Part shown: positions 38,801 through 48,650 of the stretch, piece after piece
Numbering within the stretch: position 1 is the stretch's first letter
Layout: every line of letters begins with the position of its first letter
Assembly: GCA_001600355.1 (NCBI GenBank)
Contig: BCJU01000002.1
Span: 1,550,001 to 1,614,000 of the forward strand
Direction: 5' to 3'
Source: Meira nashicola
Lineage: Eukaryota; Basidiomycota; Exobasidiomycetes; Exobasidiales; Brachybasidiaceae
Length of the DNA stretch: 64,000 nucleotides
The notes under the pieces: generated by a model
What the model was told of the DNA's origin: nothing
What the model saw: only the letters and a program-made list of their open reading frames with translations
Databases searched by the model: none
Translations under genes and position numbers: made by a program

Positions 38801-39410
38801 TCAACAAGAAAGGGCAACAAGAAGCGCACAAAAGATTAAAATTATTCCAACTACACCTAAAACGCCTAAACGTGCTCCGGGCTCATCAGGATCAGCTTCG
38901 GGTAAATACCTACCTTGTCCTCCGGTAGAAGCTGTTATTGGACATCTGTTACGGTTCCGAATGTATCCCAACGTACCACCACCTTTGGCTGGAGCTCCAG
39001 GATCGCCCGGCAAACGATCAGGCAGAACGGTTCGATATGAATTAACAATGTTGGACGATAGACCGCATTTAGCAAAGTATAAGAATCAATGGCCGGTAAT
39101 GATGTCTGATTGGCTTTCGATCGATCCAACAACATTTGAAGTTGAAGGTGTTGTGCCAAGAATTGCCGAATTAGAACAATTGGGCGATTGCGAAATAGGT
39201 TTAATCTCTACAACAAGGATAAGTGGAAATCCAAATTCACCCGAACGTAATACTCCACAAAATAAGAGAAGCAGTGTTTCTTCCTATGAAAGTGGCGGAA
39301 GAGCATCGATTTCTAACGATGAAGAAAGAACAGTGGTAGCACGAGCAAGGCTGGTATTCCAAAACGCTGCTCCAAGAATTTTCTTACCAAAACATGGTCA
39401 AGCATTCTGA
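35838..39410 (+). CDS. AXL2: Axl2-like polarity receptor with dystroglycan-type cadherin-like domains
   Basis: Axl2/Bud10 is a single-pass plasma-membrane protein that marks bud sites and polarised growth. The 1,190-residue protein has a signal peptide (about 1-28). Four cadherin-like repeats follow, each showing a SWLxFD…FxGxPP core: LPSWLTFD…FSGTPP at about 87-108, LPNWLSF at about 209, LSWLKFQ…FYGIPP at about 313, and WLHYDESSLTLNG at about 438. One TM segment lies at 515-537, followed by Cys-Cys-Arg-Arg-Arg. The cytosolic tail of about 650 residues is mostly disordered. The final 170 residues (1024-1183) again look cadherin-like. Dibasic sites (about 400-410) in the ectodomain might be cleaved. 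Single exon. Confidence 0.85.
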   Translation: MKSFSISRQISLAITLALLYGTTFIAADVSISQSISSQLPPVAYAGKLYAFSLSRNTFSFSVPANAKAPSSPPSIAYNVENLPSWLTFDATSLSFSGTPPFQDAGKIVKIPVEGSISSSVGGSSGNISATENFNLPIINEPAPIVNIPIVKQLSSASSLGPSKMLAPDTIHLPLGWSFSIGLQGDTFTIPTGQRVYWSANLADGSALPNWLSFSPDSYDFYGVAPDNVGPQGNEFDVVVTGSNRPGYGGTTQTFKLVVGSNALGLVSKTLPQANASVGIYFQYQIPIDGLKSQGRTLSETDKLTVNPSMNADLSWLKFQSGNRTFYGIPPYDPYGNATSVTKLQIPVTFSDANASNLTVNQTISIQPSLFTAVQLPNVFIEQNSMVNINLAQYLRNTTSARKRGSSKRLVRAVLAAQPNTASPNVSVTYDPENTSSWLHYDESSLTLNGQVPKGWKDRSQVTLEAPQNGNGMSKASFYLAFQGDNSMGSPNDGNDGSNANGNGNGGGPGLSKTAKVAIAASLGGIGAIAALIVLFACCRRRYDNDSDQSRQQDLSRIQEDDEGTLTDQPKNKKWKKAIVIGRAGVGEMGTPSTIAPSPMPGFDEKMQEKNVSPNQGDLHSVVVVSPNGRRRNAMDEVDAPMQSRLIANLFGGGHAKEDNNRSKKRSSKMSHANSNGTGLGLSMGDSGEIDPFAAGPDHGRIRHQRSRQSVNSQRSSWESDLFYEDAPSQQHSSAEQHDGHEALTMPSSEVDDMPRRRGKANARSTTGLNVRHRNTHINESPAFHAPDVFVPESIPGSNSSRSNLEGVGMAAIDSTFSMDRDDHEYVDSQTGQTPGRLGESDARILKARVMQVQRHSPVLHQGSNNPFATPSVGRQGENYTSARPYHVDSGEAFDDAEDDDEWPTSEGHAIPINRQNKQVKQNNRNSVMSAMTDASQLAGVRAHYANEAAMEAENARSPNPSIMDGASISAFDPRETVKPVMARPQTPPQQERATRSAQKIKIIPTTPKTPKRAPGSSGSASGKYLPCPPVEAVIGHLLRFRMYPNVPPPLAGAPGSPGKRSGRTVRYELTMLDDRPHLAKYKNQWPVMMSDWLSIDPTTFEVEGVVPRIAELEQLGDCEIGLISTTRISGNPNSPERNTPQNKRSSVSSYESGGRASISNDEERTVVARARLVFQNAAPRIFLPKHGQAF

Positions 39411-39794
39411 ACATCAGGATGACATTATTTGTATTTATATCTCTTCCTTACTCTCTCTCTCTCTCTTTCCCAGCAATACAACCTCTGTTTAGGCAAAATC
39501 AAACTAGATTTTTTTATATCCCCACCTTCTTTATACACATTGCCGCATAGATTGAGTTGAATCTCGTCCTACATGTGCAGAGCATCTGCTCCGTCTATTC
39601 TTTTTGTATTTCTTCTTACTCCTACTTGTCAAATTATCACATCGTTTCACATCTATTGTATCAATCATTTCCTCTATGGAATTATTTCTACATATCGTTC
39701 GTACAGATGCAAAGGATTGAGCCAATTATATGATGTCACATAAACATGGGAAAAGAAAAAAATAAAGTGATTAAGCTCTCAAAGCAAAAGAAGC
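39411..39794. other. convergent 3' region, AXL2-like / NHA1
   Basis: 384 bp between two stop codons, with a (CT)n tract at 39452-39468 and poly-T near 39510. No gene seen. Confidence 0.5.
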
Positions 39795-41825
39795 TTAAGA
39801 TTGAAAACGAACACGAGAAGCGCCTGGAGTGCCTGGCTGACTCATAGTTCTGGTTTGTGTCATGGGAATTCCTTCTAATGCAGAAGGTCGAGTACGCAAA
39901 GGACCATTCTCATTGCCTTCACGAATTGCTTGTTCACGTTCACGTTGTAATTCACGTTGTAAAGCATGCTCAACGCTTTGTATCCAAGTCTCTCTCTTTC
40001 GGTCAGATGCTCCTTGCTTATCTTTAGGATCTGCAGCAAGTTCTGGTTTTTGCACTTCTTCAACCGTTTCCGATGAAGGTAATTTATTTGCAGCACTTTC
40101 TGCCGTATCAACAACTTGAATTTCAGCTGATTCGGATCCTTCTTCTTGATTACTATCGCTGGAACCTTCACCTTCAGTTTGATCTTGTTCCATTGAAGCC
40201 ATTTTGGTGGCTTTGATCGGTCTACTAATTTTACTCTCTTTGATCAATCGTTGTTGTCGTTGATGTGCGTTCTCTTTTCTCCAGAAAGAGTCTTTACGCC
40301 AAAATAGAGCGATACTCTTTACCCCATCAACCAGAGCAAAGAAAGGGTTCCAGATCATCTTTTCAGAAGTAGTGGCATCCGTAGCGGCGGATTTATCATT
40401 ATTTTCTGTTTGTTGAGGTGAAATGGACGTAGCTCTGCTAACCGGACGAGATGTGAAGCTAATTGTACGACGTTGAGAGAAAGATGTGGTCCTTCTAACG
40501 ATATTCGGATAAAGTTTCGCAATTGGAATGGTGATACCATGAGTCAAAACACTTGAAAAGACGCAAAAGAGTACCACAGGCGCATATACAGCACGAAGTC
40601 TGTCACGAGTGCCATCATCAGGTATTTCACGCAAAGCAACTTGAATGTAAAATACGGCACCGACACCAATAGGACCGAACCAACCTGCAAAGAGGGCTTC
40701 GGATAAATTTGTAATGGCGGGAATTACTCTAGATAAGGCAACAACCCAAGGAAGTCTGCGCAATAGAAGGATTGTGATACCCAGAACGACGATTTGCCAT
40801 GGATTAATGTCTAACAATTGATCGGCAGTGTTGTACGCATTCCAAGGTATGATTGCGCCAATGTAGATGAAAATGGCCGCATTTAACAAGGAATCAATAA
40901 TATCTTGAAAAGTATCCTCTTCTTCCACTTGCGTTCGAACGCGATACCAATCTTTCCATGTGAATGCATTACCAGCAACAAAGCATGCAAGAATATCATC
41001 TGAACCGTACAGACCAGTCGTGCCCAAAGTGAACAAAGCCAGACCGAATCCGTAAGCAAAGAAGTTATCACGATCGATGTAACCTCTTGTTTCTGCCCAT
41101 TTGAGTGTCTTGTGAGCTAAAATTCCGATAATAGCACCAACCACACATGACAACAAGATACGATAAAGAACAACACCGTAAACCCAACGACCGACCTCTT
41201 CACCTACGCTTGTGCCTCTATCTTCACCTGTACGAGCAAGAAGATAAAGCGCTAGAAATAGAAAAGGGAATCCTAAACCATCATTTGCACCGCTTTCTGC
41301 AACGATTATATTGCGAAGGTTGTGTGGAACATGCTTTTCAGCAAATCGACCTTTAGTGATGCTATTGGCGAGAACAGGATCGGTAGGCGTAATTGCTGCT
41401 GCGATTGCAAGACTTTCGAGATAGGTCAAATGTGGGATAAGACCCCAAATGAGTAATGCTGAAATGAACCAAGCTACTGTCATAACTCCAGCGAGAAGGA
41501 TAAGCAAGGAGATAGCTTCTTTGCGTAAATATGCTTTTGGTAACGAGATTCCCGTAAAAAGAACTTGAACGCCTACAACTAAACGAGATAGTTCGTAAGT
41601 GACATAATTGGTTTCTTCAGTTGTACCCCATGATAGAGGATCCACCCAGCCCAGAACATAAGGGCCTGTGATAATACCAACAGTAACTGCTATCAAAGGT
41701 TCGCTCATATAGAGACGATCTTTGGCCACATAGCTGATAAGACCATAAATGACGATAAATCCGCCTAAAACAGCATATGCTTTTGACACGTTACTGATAT
41801 CGACAGCAATGACTTGCTCTGGCAT
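39795..41825 (-). CDS. NHA1: plasma-membrane alkali metal cation/H+ antiporter Nha1/Sod2 type
   Basis: The 676-residue protein is a CPA-family antiporter exporting Na+ (and probably K+ or Li+) in exchange for H+. About 12 TM segments fill residues 15-440. Key sites are AITPTDPVLA (Thr146, Asp149) and ESGANDGLGFPF (Asn181-Asp182), which build the ion-binding site between broken helices. The cytosolic tail (about 445-676) is Ser/Glu-rich and shorter than in budding yeast Nha1 (985 residues), closer to fission yeast Sod2 in scale. First ATG; single exon. It diverges from NDUFA1. Confidence 0.9.
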   Translation of the reverse strand: MPEQVIAVDISNVSKAYAVLGGFIVIYGLISYVAKDRLYMSEPLIAVTVGIITGPYVLGWVDPLSWGTTEETNYVTYELSRLVVGVQVLFTGISLPKAYLRKEAISLLILLAGVMTVAWFISALLIWGLIPHLTYLESLAIAAAITPTDPVLANSITKGRFAEKHVPHNLRNIIVAESGANDGLGFPFLFLALYLLARTGEDRGTSVGEEVGRWVYGVVLYRILLSCVVGAIIGILAHKTLKWAETRGYIDRDNFFAYGFGLALFTLGTTGLYGSDDILACFVAGNAFTWKDWYRVRTQVEEEDTFQDIIDSLLNAAIFIYIGAIIPWNAYNTADQLLDINPWQIVVLGITILLLRRLPWVVALSRVIPAITNLSEALFAGWFGPIGVGAVFYIQVALREIPDDGTRDRLRAVYAPVVLFCVFSSVLTHGITIPIAKLYPNIVRRTTSFSQRRTISFTSRPVSRATSISPQQTENNDKSAATDATTSEKMIWNPFFALVDGVKSIALFWRKDSFWRKENAHQRQQRLIKESKISRPIKATKMASMEQDQTEGEGSSDSNQEEGSESAEIQVVDTAESAANKLPSSETVEEVQKPELAADPKDKQGASDRKRETWIQSVEHALQRELQREREQAIREGNENGPLRTRPSALEGIPMTQTRTMSQPGTPGASRVRFQS

Positions 41826-42339
41826 TTTGAATGAGATTATTATTTGAAGAACTTTAAGAAATTGAGGTAGCGACTACCTCTCTAAAAGCCAATGTTATTG
41901 AGCAGAGGCAATAACGGAGAGGCAGCGCAAAGAAGTTGTGCGACCGAAACTGAACATATGAGCGATTAATAAAGACGAAAGAAAGATATTCGAGACCTCT
42001 TAACAGGCTTCCGATAAAGCCTTAGAACGGTTCGATGCGAAACGAAGTCTAAAAGGTATGACTGTAGGAAAGAGTATTGGAGTTGACTTGTCTTGCACGA
42101 ATTCTAGCTTACATACCTTTTCGAAATTCACGACTTGTCCAGGCATGTAATTATATAATCAACCTATCGCATTTCGCTCCAAAATGGCTGGGCGTTTGCG
42201 CCGTCACAATTCTGAATAAAAAGCACGCGCCGCACGCGCACACAGAGGCAGCACAAACTAGGTCTAACGAACATCTCTTCTTAACTTCCAACCATCAAAC
42301 GGGATCTTCCCTTTTCTTCCCACAAAAACAAAACACATA
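41826..42339. other. divergent promoter region, NHA1 / NDUFA1
   Basis: 514 bp without genes. GC-rich patch GCACGCGCCGCACGCGCACAC at about 42221-42241. Confidence 0.5.
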
Positions 42340-42765
42340 ATGCCTGTTCCATTCGAAGCATTCATTCCTATGGGCCTTGTTGTCGTCATGTTCGGCGTAA
42401 CAGGTACCGGATTCAGTTTGGCAAAAAGATTGACAAACGAAGGAAAGGTATGTGTAAACTTTTTTTCGCTATTGTGCAATGCTAAAAGAAACCAAATTCT
42501 GACTTTTTCAAATCTCTATCTATTCTATACTTTTAGCCCGCTCGTCACAGTATCGATGATTGGGATACAATGATGATGAAGCGAGATGAACGATTAACCG
42601 GGACGGCGCGAGGGCAGGCGGTAAGTTTGAATTTTGCCGAGTTAAAAAATCGAATACGCTCGATACTGATAACGACTTCGATTCTTTCTATCCAATCAGG
42701 TCGATCCTATAGCGCCCAAAGAGTTTGCAACAAATAGTGTTTGGGGAACTGAAAAGGTCCGATGA
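42340..42765 (+). CDS. mitochondrial complex I subunit NDUFA1 (MWFE), three exons
   Basis: Exons 42340-42447, 42537-42620 and 42700-42765 join in phase 0 at each boundary (GTATGT and GTAAGT donors, TTTTAG and ATCAG acceptors) to give 85 residues. MWFE is a small single-TM accessory subunit of the membrane arm. It begins MPVPFEAFIPMGLVVVMFG, with the TM at about 9-27. HSIDDWDTMMMKRDERLTG follows, matching the conserved DxWD…MMxRDxRLTG region of fungal and animal homologues. The C-terminus is FATNSVWGTEKVR. All three exons are needed to rebuild the conserved block. Confidence 0.9.
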
Positions 42766-43042
42766 AGTAGATCACACATGTAACATGTTTCTAATCAATC
42801 AATCGACCAGTGAAAATTATCAGTCATGGAAGTGACATCATTTGCAGGTATGTGCGCCGATCTCGTAGGACGGCAAAGCAAGACAACCGGTACAGTACAA
42901 ATCGAAAGAATAGTATGACAGAGATGAAGCAGAGTAGAACACGAATAATATCAGTACCGGGGGAGGGAAGAATTAGACCAAATATCACATCGAAAGGGGA
43001 CGGAAAGAATTAAGGTATCAAAAATGAATGGGTAGGTAATGA

Positions 43043-45726
43043 TCAATAACGCTCATCAACAACAGAAGATCTGGAGTATCTGGGCATCTCCATCAAACTT
43101 GTTCGCGTTGGTTTTTTGAGTTGAGCTTTACGATGCATTTGCAAATCTTGCGGCATGGCAACAATGATGTTACTGGAAGATCCAAATGCAAAGTTATCTT
43201 CAACAACAGTATCGCCCAATTTACGCAGAGTGTACACATCCGTGCGACCTCTCTTGACTTTCTCCATAGGCCATGATACGATGTAAGAACCTGTCGCAGA
43301 AACGATTGACGTTTCTCCGCCGTCTGGAGGGGTATCAAATCTGGCAGGTGTGAAACTGACTTCTTCATCCATGTATGCAACATGATGAGGTTTAAGTTGC
43401 AAACGGCGCGGAATCGGCTTAGAGTCCGAAGGGAATGCACGATCGAAACCTAAAGATCCCTTGTAGCGACCGTCACCGATGAGAGTGTCGATCAATAATA
43501 GGTAAGTTTTGCACGTAGCAATAACATAGCGACCATCAGCTGTAACATCAACACCGATGATCGGGTCACCCAATGCGGGCAGAGCTGTTTTGGCGTTTTT
43601 GCCAATTTGGTCAAATAGACGAATGTCACCTTTGTTACTTGCGACGGCCAAACGACCGGAGCTGTCCGTAGCGGCAGAGCTGAAATCGTTTTTGGTTGTG
43701 TACAGCTTGAATTGCGAATCGACCAGTTTTTGGCCAGCTAAACGTGGATCGATACGATAAATGCTGTTGTGACCGTGTCCAATCAATGTCTTTTGAGCGG
43801 TAGTTTGGGCATACTTGCTATCTGGTACAACATTGTCCACGCCAATATCGTCATGCACTTTCCATTCATCTACAACTTTGCCGTATTCCAAGTCCATCCT
43901 GTAAAGAGCGTGTGTGTTGGTAGGGTCCATCATGACCATAGAAGAATCTTGATCGTGCAGCATGACTTTGCGAGGATTAAATGCTTTTCCATTAGGTGTT
44001 GCGACGTTGTTGATCGTTGTCGCAAATTCCAATTGATCATCATCGGTATGTTTGAACACACCAATTTTATTACCTCGAACAACAAAAGATCTGTCAAATT
44101 TGTAGCCGACTGTAAGCTGAGTGTTTTTGTCTCGGTCACCAGCTTCGATCGGCATGACGGCCAAATTGTCGCCTTCGTTTCCGGCATCGTTCTCTTCATC
44201 TTCTTCATCCTCTGCTCTACCGCTTGTGTCACCTAGCTCTGCTGCAACTTCCGCTGCTTCTTCATCGTCCCGAGCGTAGGCCTCTCTGTCCTCTTCTTCC
44301 GCATTGCCCATCTCAACATCATCATCATATGCTTCTTCGATATAGCTCTTTTCAACTTCTTTCACCTTCTCGAATTTCTCTTCATTTAATGCTTCCCACA
44401 TCAAACGTGCGAATCCAGCTTGGAAAGCATCAAAGTTGGCTTTATCTCCGAACCGGATAAGCCATGAGTAAACGTGACGTTCAGTATCGTAGAAGTTCCA
44501 AACTGCGGATGCATTTTCTGCAGAGAAGTGCATGTTCATAGAAGATTCAAGTTGTTGAGATAACCATTGACGCTTCGATGAGGTGATTGCGAGCCAGTCT
44601 GCGAGGGAGAAAGGATTGTCAGATGAATCATATTCGAGTTCAGTTCAACTGTGAACTCACAAAGAAATCGGCCAGCTTCAAGAACTTTGACGTCTACACC
44701 TTTTTCCTGGGTCATGAATAAGCCGGAAGCTTGATCATATAGGTAGAGATCAGCCTTTGCTTCTAGTACCACATCAGGCTCTTCCTGACCGGGAGGTGCA
44801 GGTACGGCTTCAGTTGCAGGAGCAGGAACTTTGGGTTTTTTCGGGCTTGCTGCATCACTTGCCTTTCCTTTGACTTTGCTACCTTTTTCAGTAGCTCCTT
44901 TTGATTCAGGTGCCGTATTAGCGGTAGATCTGTTGTGTAAGATGTGGAATATTGGCGATGTCAATCATCGTAATCGTGCAAAGGTATAACTCTTTTCTCT
45001 AAATGCTTACGCATCATTTCCCTTGTATTTCAACGCCTCAAGATCCGCATCTCCAGCCTCTTCATGACTACGGCCAGTCTTTCTCTCAAAACAACATTGC
45101 AAGAATGTGACCTCAAAGATGCTTCTCGTTACTGCATTCACTTGAGCACTATCCATCACAAATTCAAAGAGGTCATCTACATCACCATCCAAGTCGCTCC
45201 ATTTGAATGATGGTTGTCCTTCGCTGGAGGTGGATGGGCGAAAGTTGAGTGAGACATCAATGAGGAAAGAGCGTTCGTCATCGGCTGTAAGAAGGGAGAT
45301 TTGATCAGTAAGCGTACGTCTTCCATACTTAAGGTACCTAACTCACTTTCATCATCCTCTTCTAACAATTGCTCTTCGCCCTCTTCGTATGCCCGAGTAA
45401 TGACCAACTGATAATTCTTGTCTGTAGTAGTTCTGCGGATTGTGGCGACAGCATCTTTGTATCTATTTGAAGGAGTTGAGCGGTGAGAAATTATGAACAA
45501 TTGTGCTCCTTCACGAGTAACTTACATGCATTCCCGAGATCCCTTGATTGTGCCTGGACGAACCAGATATAAAGCGCCTGCGGGAAGTTGAATCAACTCA
45601 GCATTGTTCTGATCAGACCAAATCTTCCCAAACACTGTAAGAGGACGAAAGGAAACATTGTTAGACTCGCTATAGCTACAATACAGTTATATGAACTGCA
45701 CACTTACAGCTCTTTAACATGAACAT
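43043..45726 (-). CDS. VID27: VID27 family protein, six exons
   Basis: Exons 45726-45708, 45634-45526, 45462-45347, 45284-45011, 44929-44661 and 44598-43043 join in phase to 780 residues, nearly the yeast length (782). The N-terminal part has LFGKIWSDQ, PAGALYLVRPGTIKGSRE and TRAYEEGEEQLLEED, with a PH-like WSDLDGDVDDLFEFV. A Lys/Pro/Ala-rich linker follows. The C-terminal half is a WD40-like propeller: VGYKFDRSFVVRGNKIGVF, LIGHGHNSIYRIDPR and LGDPIIGVDVTADGRYV. Yeast Vid27 is implicated in vacuolar import and degradation of gluconeogenic enzymes; its molecular role is unclear. The first coding exon is only 19 nt, so the choice between the first ATG and the one two codons later is open. Confidence 0.9.
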
Positions 45727-46328
45727 CTTGGTATATCTTGGAAATAGATGAACTTTCGGTTGATCGTTCGATTCTTGCTAAGCTCAGCAATATCTTAATT
45801 GATCTTTCCTAGAAGATTGCTGGACCTTTCTTTTGCCTAAGTAATGGTGGATGGAAATCTAGCCTGATGATCGTGATGATGGTCTGTGTAGCAGTGGAGT
45901 GAAAGCAACACTTACGCGCCTAGCATCAATCCAGGCGCCTCACCAGTTAGTACTATTACCAAAAAAAATTAATATCAATGATCAACCAAATAAAGAAAAA
46001 AAAAAAAGATAACAGCAACCTAGTCAATATGAACCTTGTAACGCGTCAAAAGGTGAATTGCATGCAGTCGACAAAAGCGATGTACAGTATATGCACGTGG
46101 ATTCAGAGCGTACATTACAAAATATTTTTCTCACTGTCGAAAGACAAAACGCGTACAGATCTTCAACACTAGACGGCAAATATGCCCGCAGTCTGGCAGT
46201 GAAATTGGATAAAAATCCCACGCCATCTTCCAATTCTTCTTGATTGACGTATGTAGATGCCAAAGGCGCGCGCATGAAGAGAAGATTTATTGTCTTTTGA
46301 TACCATAACCTGTTCATTTCAAATCAAG
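45727..46328. other. divergent promoter region, VID27 / eIF3d
   Basis: 602 bp without genes. GCGCC-rich motif pair near 45916-45940 and an A-rich stretch at 45960-46010. Confidence 0.5.
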
Positions 46329-48293
46329 ATGGCAAGCTTTTCTTTGCCAAGTTTACAGGAAACTCCTGATATGTGGGGACCACCCAGTATGGCCTCGTCA
46401 TCCGCAAAGAGTAGTGAATCAGTTTTACCAAAAGAATTTCGTGAAATTCCATTTACACCTTTTGCAAAGAGTGATAAAATTGGTCGTTTTGCCGACTGGA
46501 ACAATGTTTCGAGCTCTTTGAATCAAACAGATGGTGCAAGAGGAGCTGCAAGCGGTGCTCTTGCCGGTGAAGATGGTGCTAGAGCAGCCAACGGAACCGC
46601 CGTTCGTGGTGCAGCCGCTGGTCTTCGTGGTGTTGCTGGAGGCCAAACAGGTGGCCGTCGTAATGATGGTTCACAAACATTGGGCGCAGGTGCAAGTACG
46701 TTCACATACTTTCATGGAAGCGATGAAGCAAGCTTTAGTATCGTTGACAATACCCGTGCTTCTGGTGCAAAGCGTGGTGGTGCTGCTTTGAGTCAAATGA
46801 CTCGTGGTCGTGGTGGTGCCGCACGTGCTACTGGTCGTCAAGGTGCTTTGGGAGGTGCTGCAGCAGCTAGAACAGGCGCTGTAGCAGGTCGTGGTGGCCG
46901 ATTGGGAGGTGCTCAACGTGGTGGTGCCGCATTGGGAGCTGGTGCTCGTGGCGGCCGTAGACCAGGATGGCGTGATTGGGATAGACCGCAAAGGACTCGT
47001 GATCCCTCTGTTGTCGTTGGACCTGATTGGGAACAAATCGAAGAGATTGAATTCAGTCGTTTGGCTAAATTGCGATTGGACGTTGGTGAGGGTGAGGATA
47101 TCTCTCAATTTGGTTCTCTATTCGAATATGACCGATCGTACGACCGTATCACCAGTGTTCGATTCGAAAAACCATTACAGCCGATGGATAGAGTTCGCTA
47201 CAATCCCACAACATCGGAAGATCCAATTTTGCAAGAGTTGGCCTCAAAACCAGTTGAAAAATTACACGAAACATCGACTAAATCACCTACCAGAATTCTC
47301 GTTACCGACTCAATCTTGGCTATGCTCATGTGTTCCACTCGTTCAGTTTACCCCTGGGACATTGTTATTACACGTGATGGAAATGGAAACATCTTTATGG
47401 ACAAGCGTGACGGAGGAGCATTTGACTACGTTACAGTTAACGAAAACGCAGCTGATCCACCAGCAGAGATTGAAACAAAAGAAGGCGAAAGCGTTCGTGA
47501 TAAATCTCAATTGATCAACACACCCGGCAGCCTCAGCTTGGAAGCAACATACATTAACCAAAACTTTGCTTTCCAAGTCGTGAATGAAAAGAAAGCACAC
47601 AAATTACCCAACGGACCCAACCCATTCTATGATGAAAGCACAGAGAAGGAACAATTGGCCAGTTGCGGATACAGATACCGTAAATTCGACCTTTCTACAC
47701 CCAATCATGATGTGGAATTGATTGTCAGAACTGAATTGGACGCCGTTTTAAAATCCACCACAAAGGGGCAACCCGATCAATACATCACCATAAAAACTCT
47801 AAATGAATTCGACAGCAGATCACAAGGAGCTGGTGGTGCACCTGATTGGCGTACCAAGTTGGACAGTCAACGTGGTGCTGTTGTTGCAACAGAAATGAAG
47901 AACAATGGTGCCAAATTGGCCCGTTTTGCTGTTCAAAGTTTGTTGGCAAAGGCTGATAACATGAAGATGGGTTACGTATCTCGTGTTTCTCCTCGTGATG
48001 CATCTAGACATGTTGTTTTGGGTACTCAATGGTATAAACCACGCGATTTTGCTGCTCAAATTAATGTAAACTTTTCCAACGGATGGGGTATCGTTCGTAC
48101 AGTTGCTGATTTAGTCAGTAAATTAAAAGATGGAGAAGAAGCAAATTCTGCCGCTAAGTTCGTTCTTGCTAAAGATCCAAACAAGACTGTTATTCGCCTT
48201 TACCGTGTTCCTCTCTCTTGGCCTGCGGATGAAGATGAGGAAGGAGAAGATGGCGTTTTGGTTGATGGAGCATCTGTTCCTGGAGAAGTTTAA
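46329..48293 (+). CDS. translation initiation factor eIF3 subunit d
   Basis: eIF3d (Moe1 in fission yeast) binds mRNA cap structures and the 40S subunit. I use the ATG at 46329 (MASFSLPSLQETPDMWGPP, 654 residues). An in-frame ATG-less extension runs upstream. Recognisable blocks are PFAKSDKIGRFADWNN (about 44-59) and a long Gly/Arg/Ala-rich segment (about 68-225), which replaces the shorter RNA-binding linker of animals. The cap-binding domain follows with VRYNPTTSEDPILQELA, ATYINQNFAFQVVNE and NPFYDE. The end is acidic (DEDEEGEDG). RNA binding by the RG-rich segment is an inference. Confidence 0.9.
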   Translation: MASFSLPSLQETPDMWGPPSMASSSAKSSESVLPKEFREIPFTPFAKSDKIGRFADWNNVSSSLNQTDGARGAASGALAGEDGARAANGTAVRGAAAGLRGVAGGQTGGRRNDGSQTLGAGASTFTYFHGSDEASFSIVDNTRASGAKRGGAALSQMTRGRGGAARATGRQGALGGAAAARTGAVAGRGGRLGGAQRGGAALGAGARGGRRPGWRDWDRPQRTRDPSVVVGPDWEQIEEIEFSRLAKLRLDVGEGEDISQFGSLFEYDRSYDRITSVRFEKPLQPMDRVRYNPTTSEDPILQELASKPVEKLHETSTKSPTRILVTDSILAMLMCSTRSVYPWDIVITRDGNGNIFMDKRDGGAFDYVTVNENAADPPAEIETKEGESVRDKSQLINTPGSLSLEATYINQNFAFQVVNEKKAHKLPNGPNPFYDESTEKEQLASCGYRYRKFDLSTPNHDVELIVRTELDAVLKSTTKGQPDQYITIKTLNEFDSRSQGAGGAPDWRTKLDSQRGAVVATEMKNNGAKLARFAVQSLLAKADNMKMGYVSRVSPRDASRHVVLGTQWYKPRDFAAQINVNFSNGWGIVRTVADLVSKLKDGEEANSAAKFVLAKDPNKTVIRLYRVPLSWPADEDEEGEDGVLVDGASVPGEV

Positions 48294-48650
48294 GATGTAG
48301 TATGAGCTATTATCACCTTTCAAAAGCATGTATATGATTCACTTTGTCTTGAACACTAAATTATACTGCACTTTTATGTTTTCACATTTGCTCTTATGAT
48401 TAAGAATATTCTATATTAGTCGACTATCAATTCTCCATTCTCTAAAATCAGACAAGAAGCCTTGATCTATAAAAACGAGGACCCTTCAAATGAAATTTTA
48501 GCGTGGTTTGAATTGAAAGACTGACGTGGTGCTTTTTTTTCTCTTAATCGCCTCCACATCAACAAATTTAACAAATGTTAATCTAGCAACACCTTCGTAT
48601 TGTTTCACCTTGTTTCTCAATTTCCATCATAACCATATTCTCAAAGAAAC
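48294..48650. other. intergenic region eIF3d / SDR
   Basis: 357 bp with the eIF3d 3' end and the SDR promoter; no gene or notable element. Confidence 0.5.

Noticed and set aside
46671..47108. Thr/Ser/Cys-rich ORF opposite eIF3d
   Set aside because: Antisense shadow of the Gly/Arg/Ala-rich eIF3d segment.
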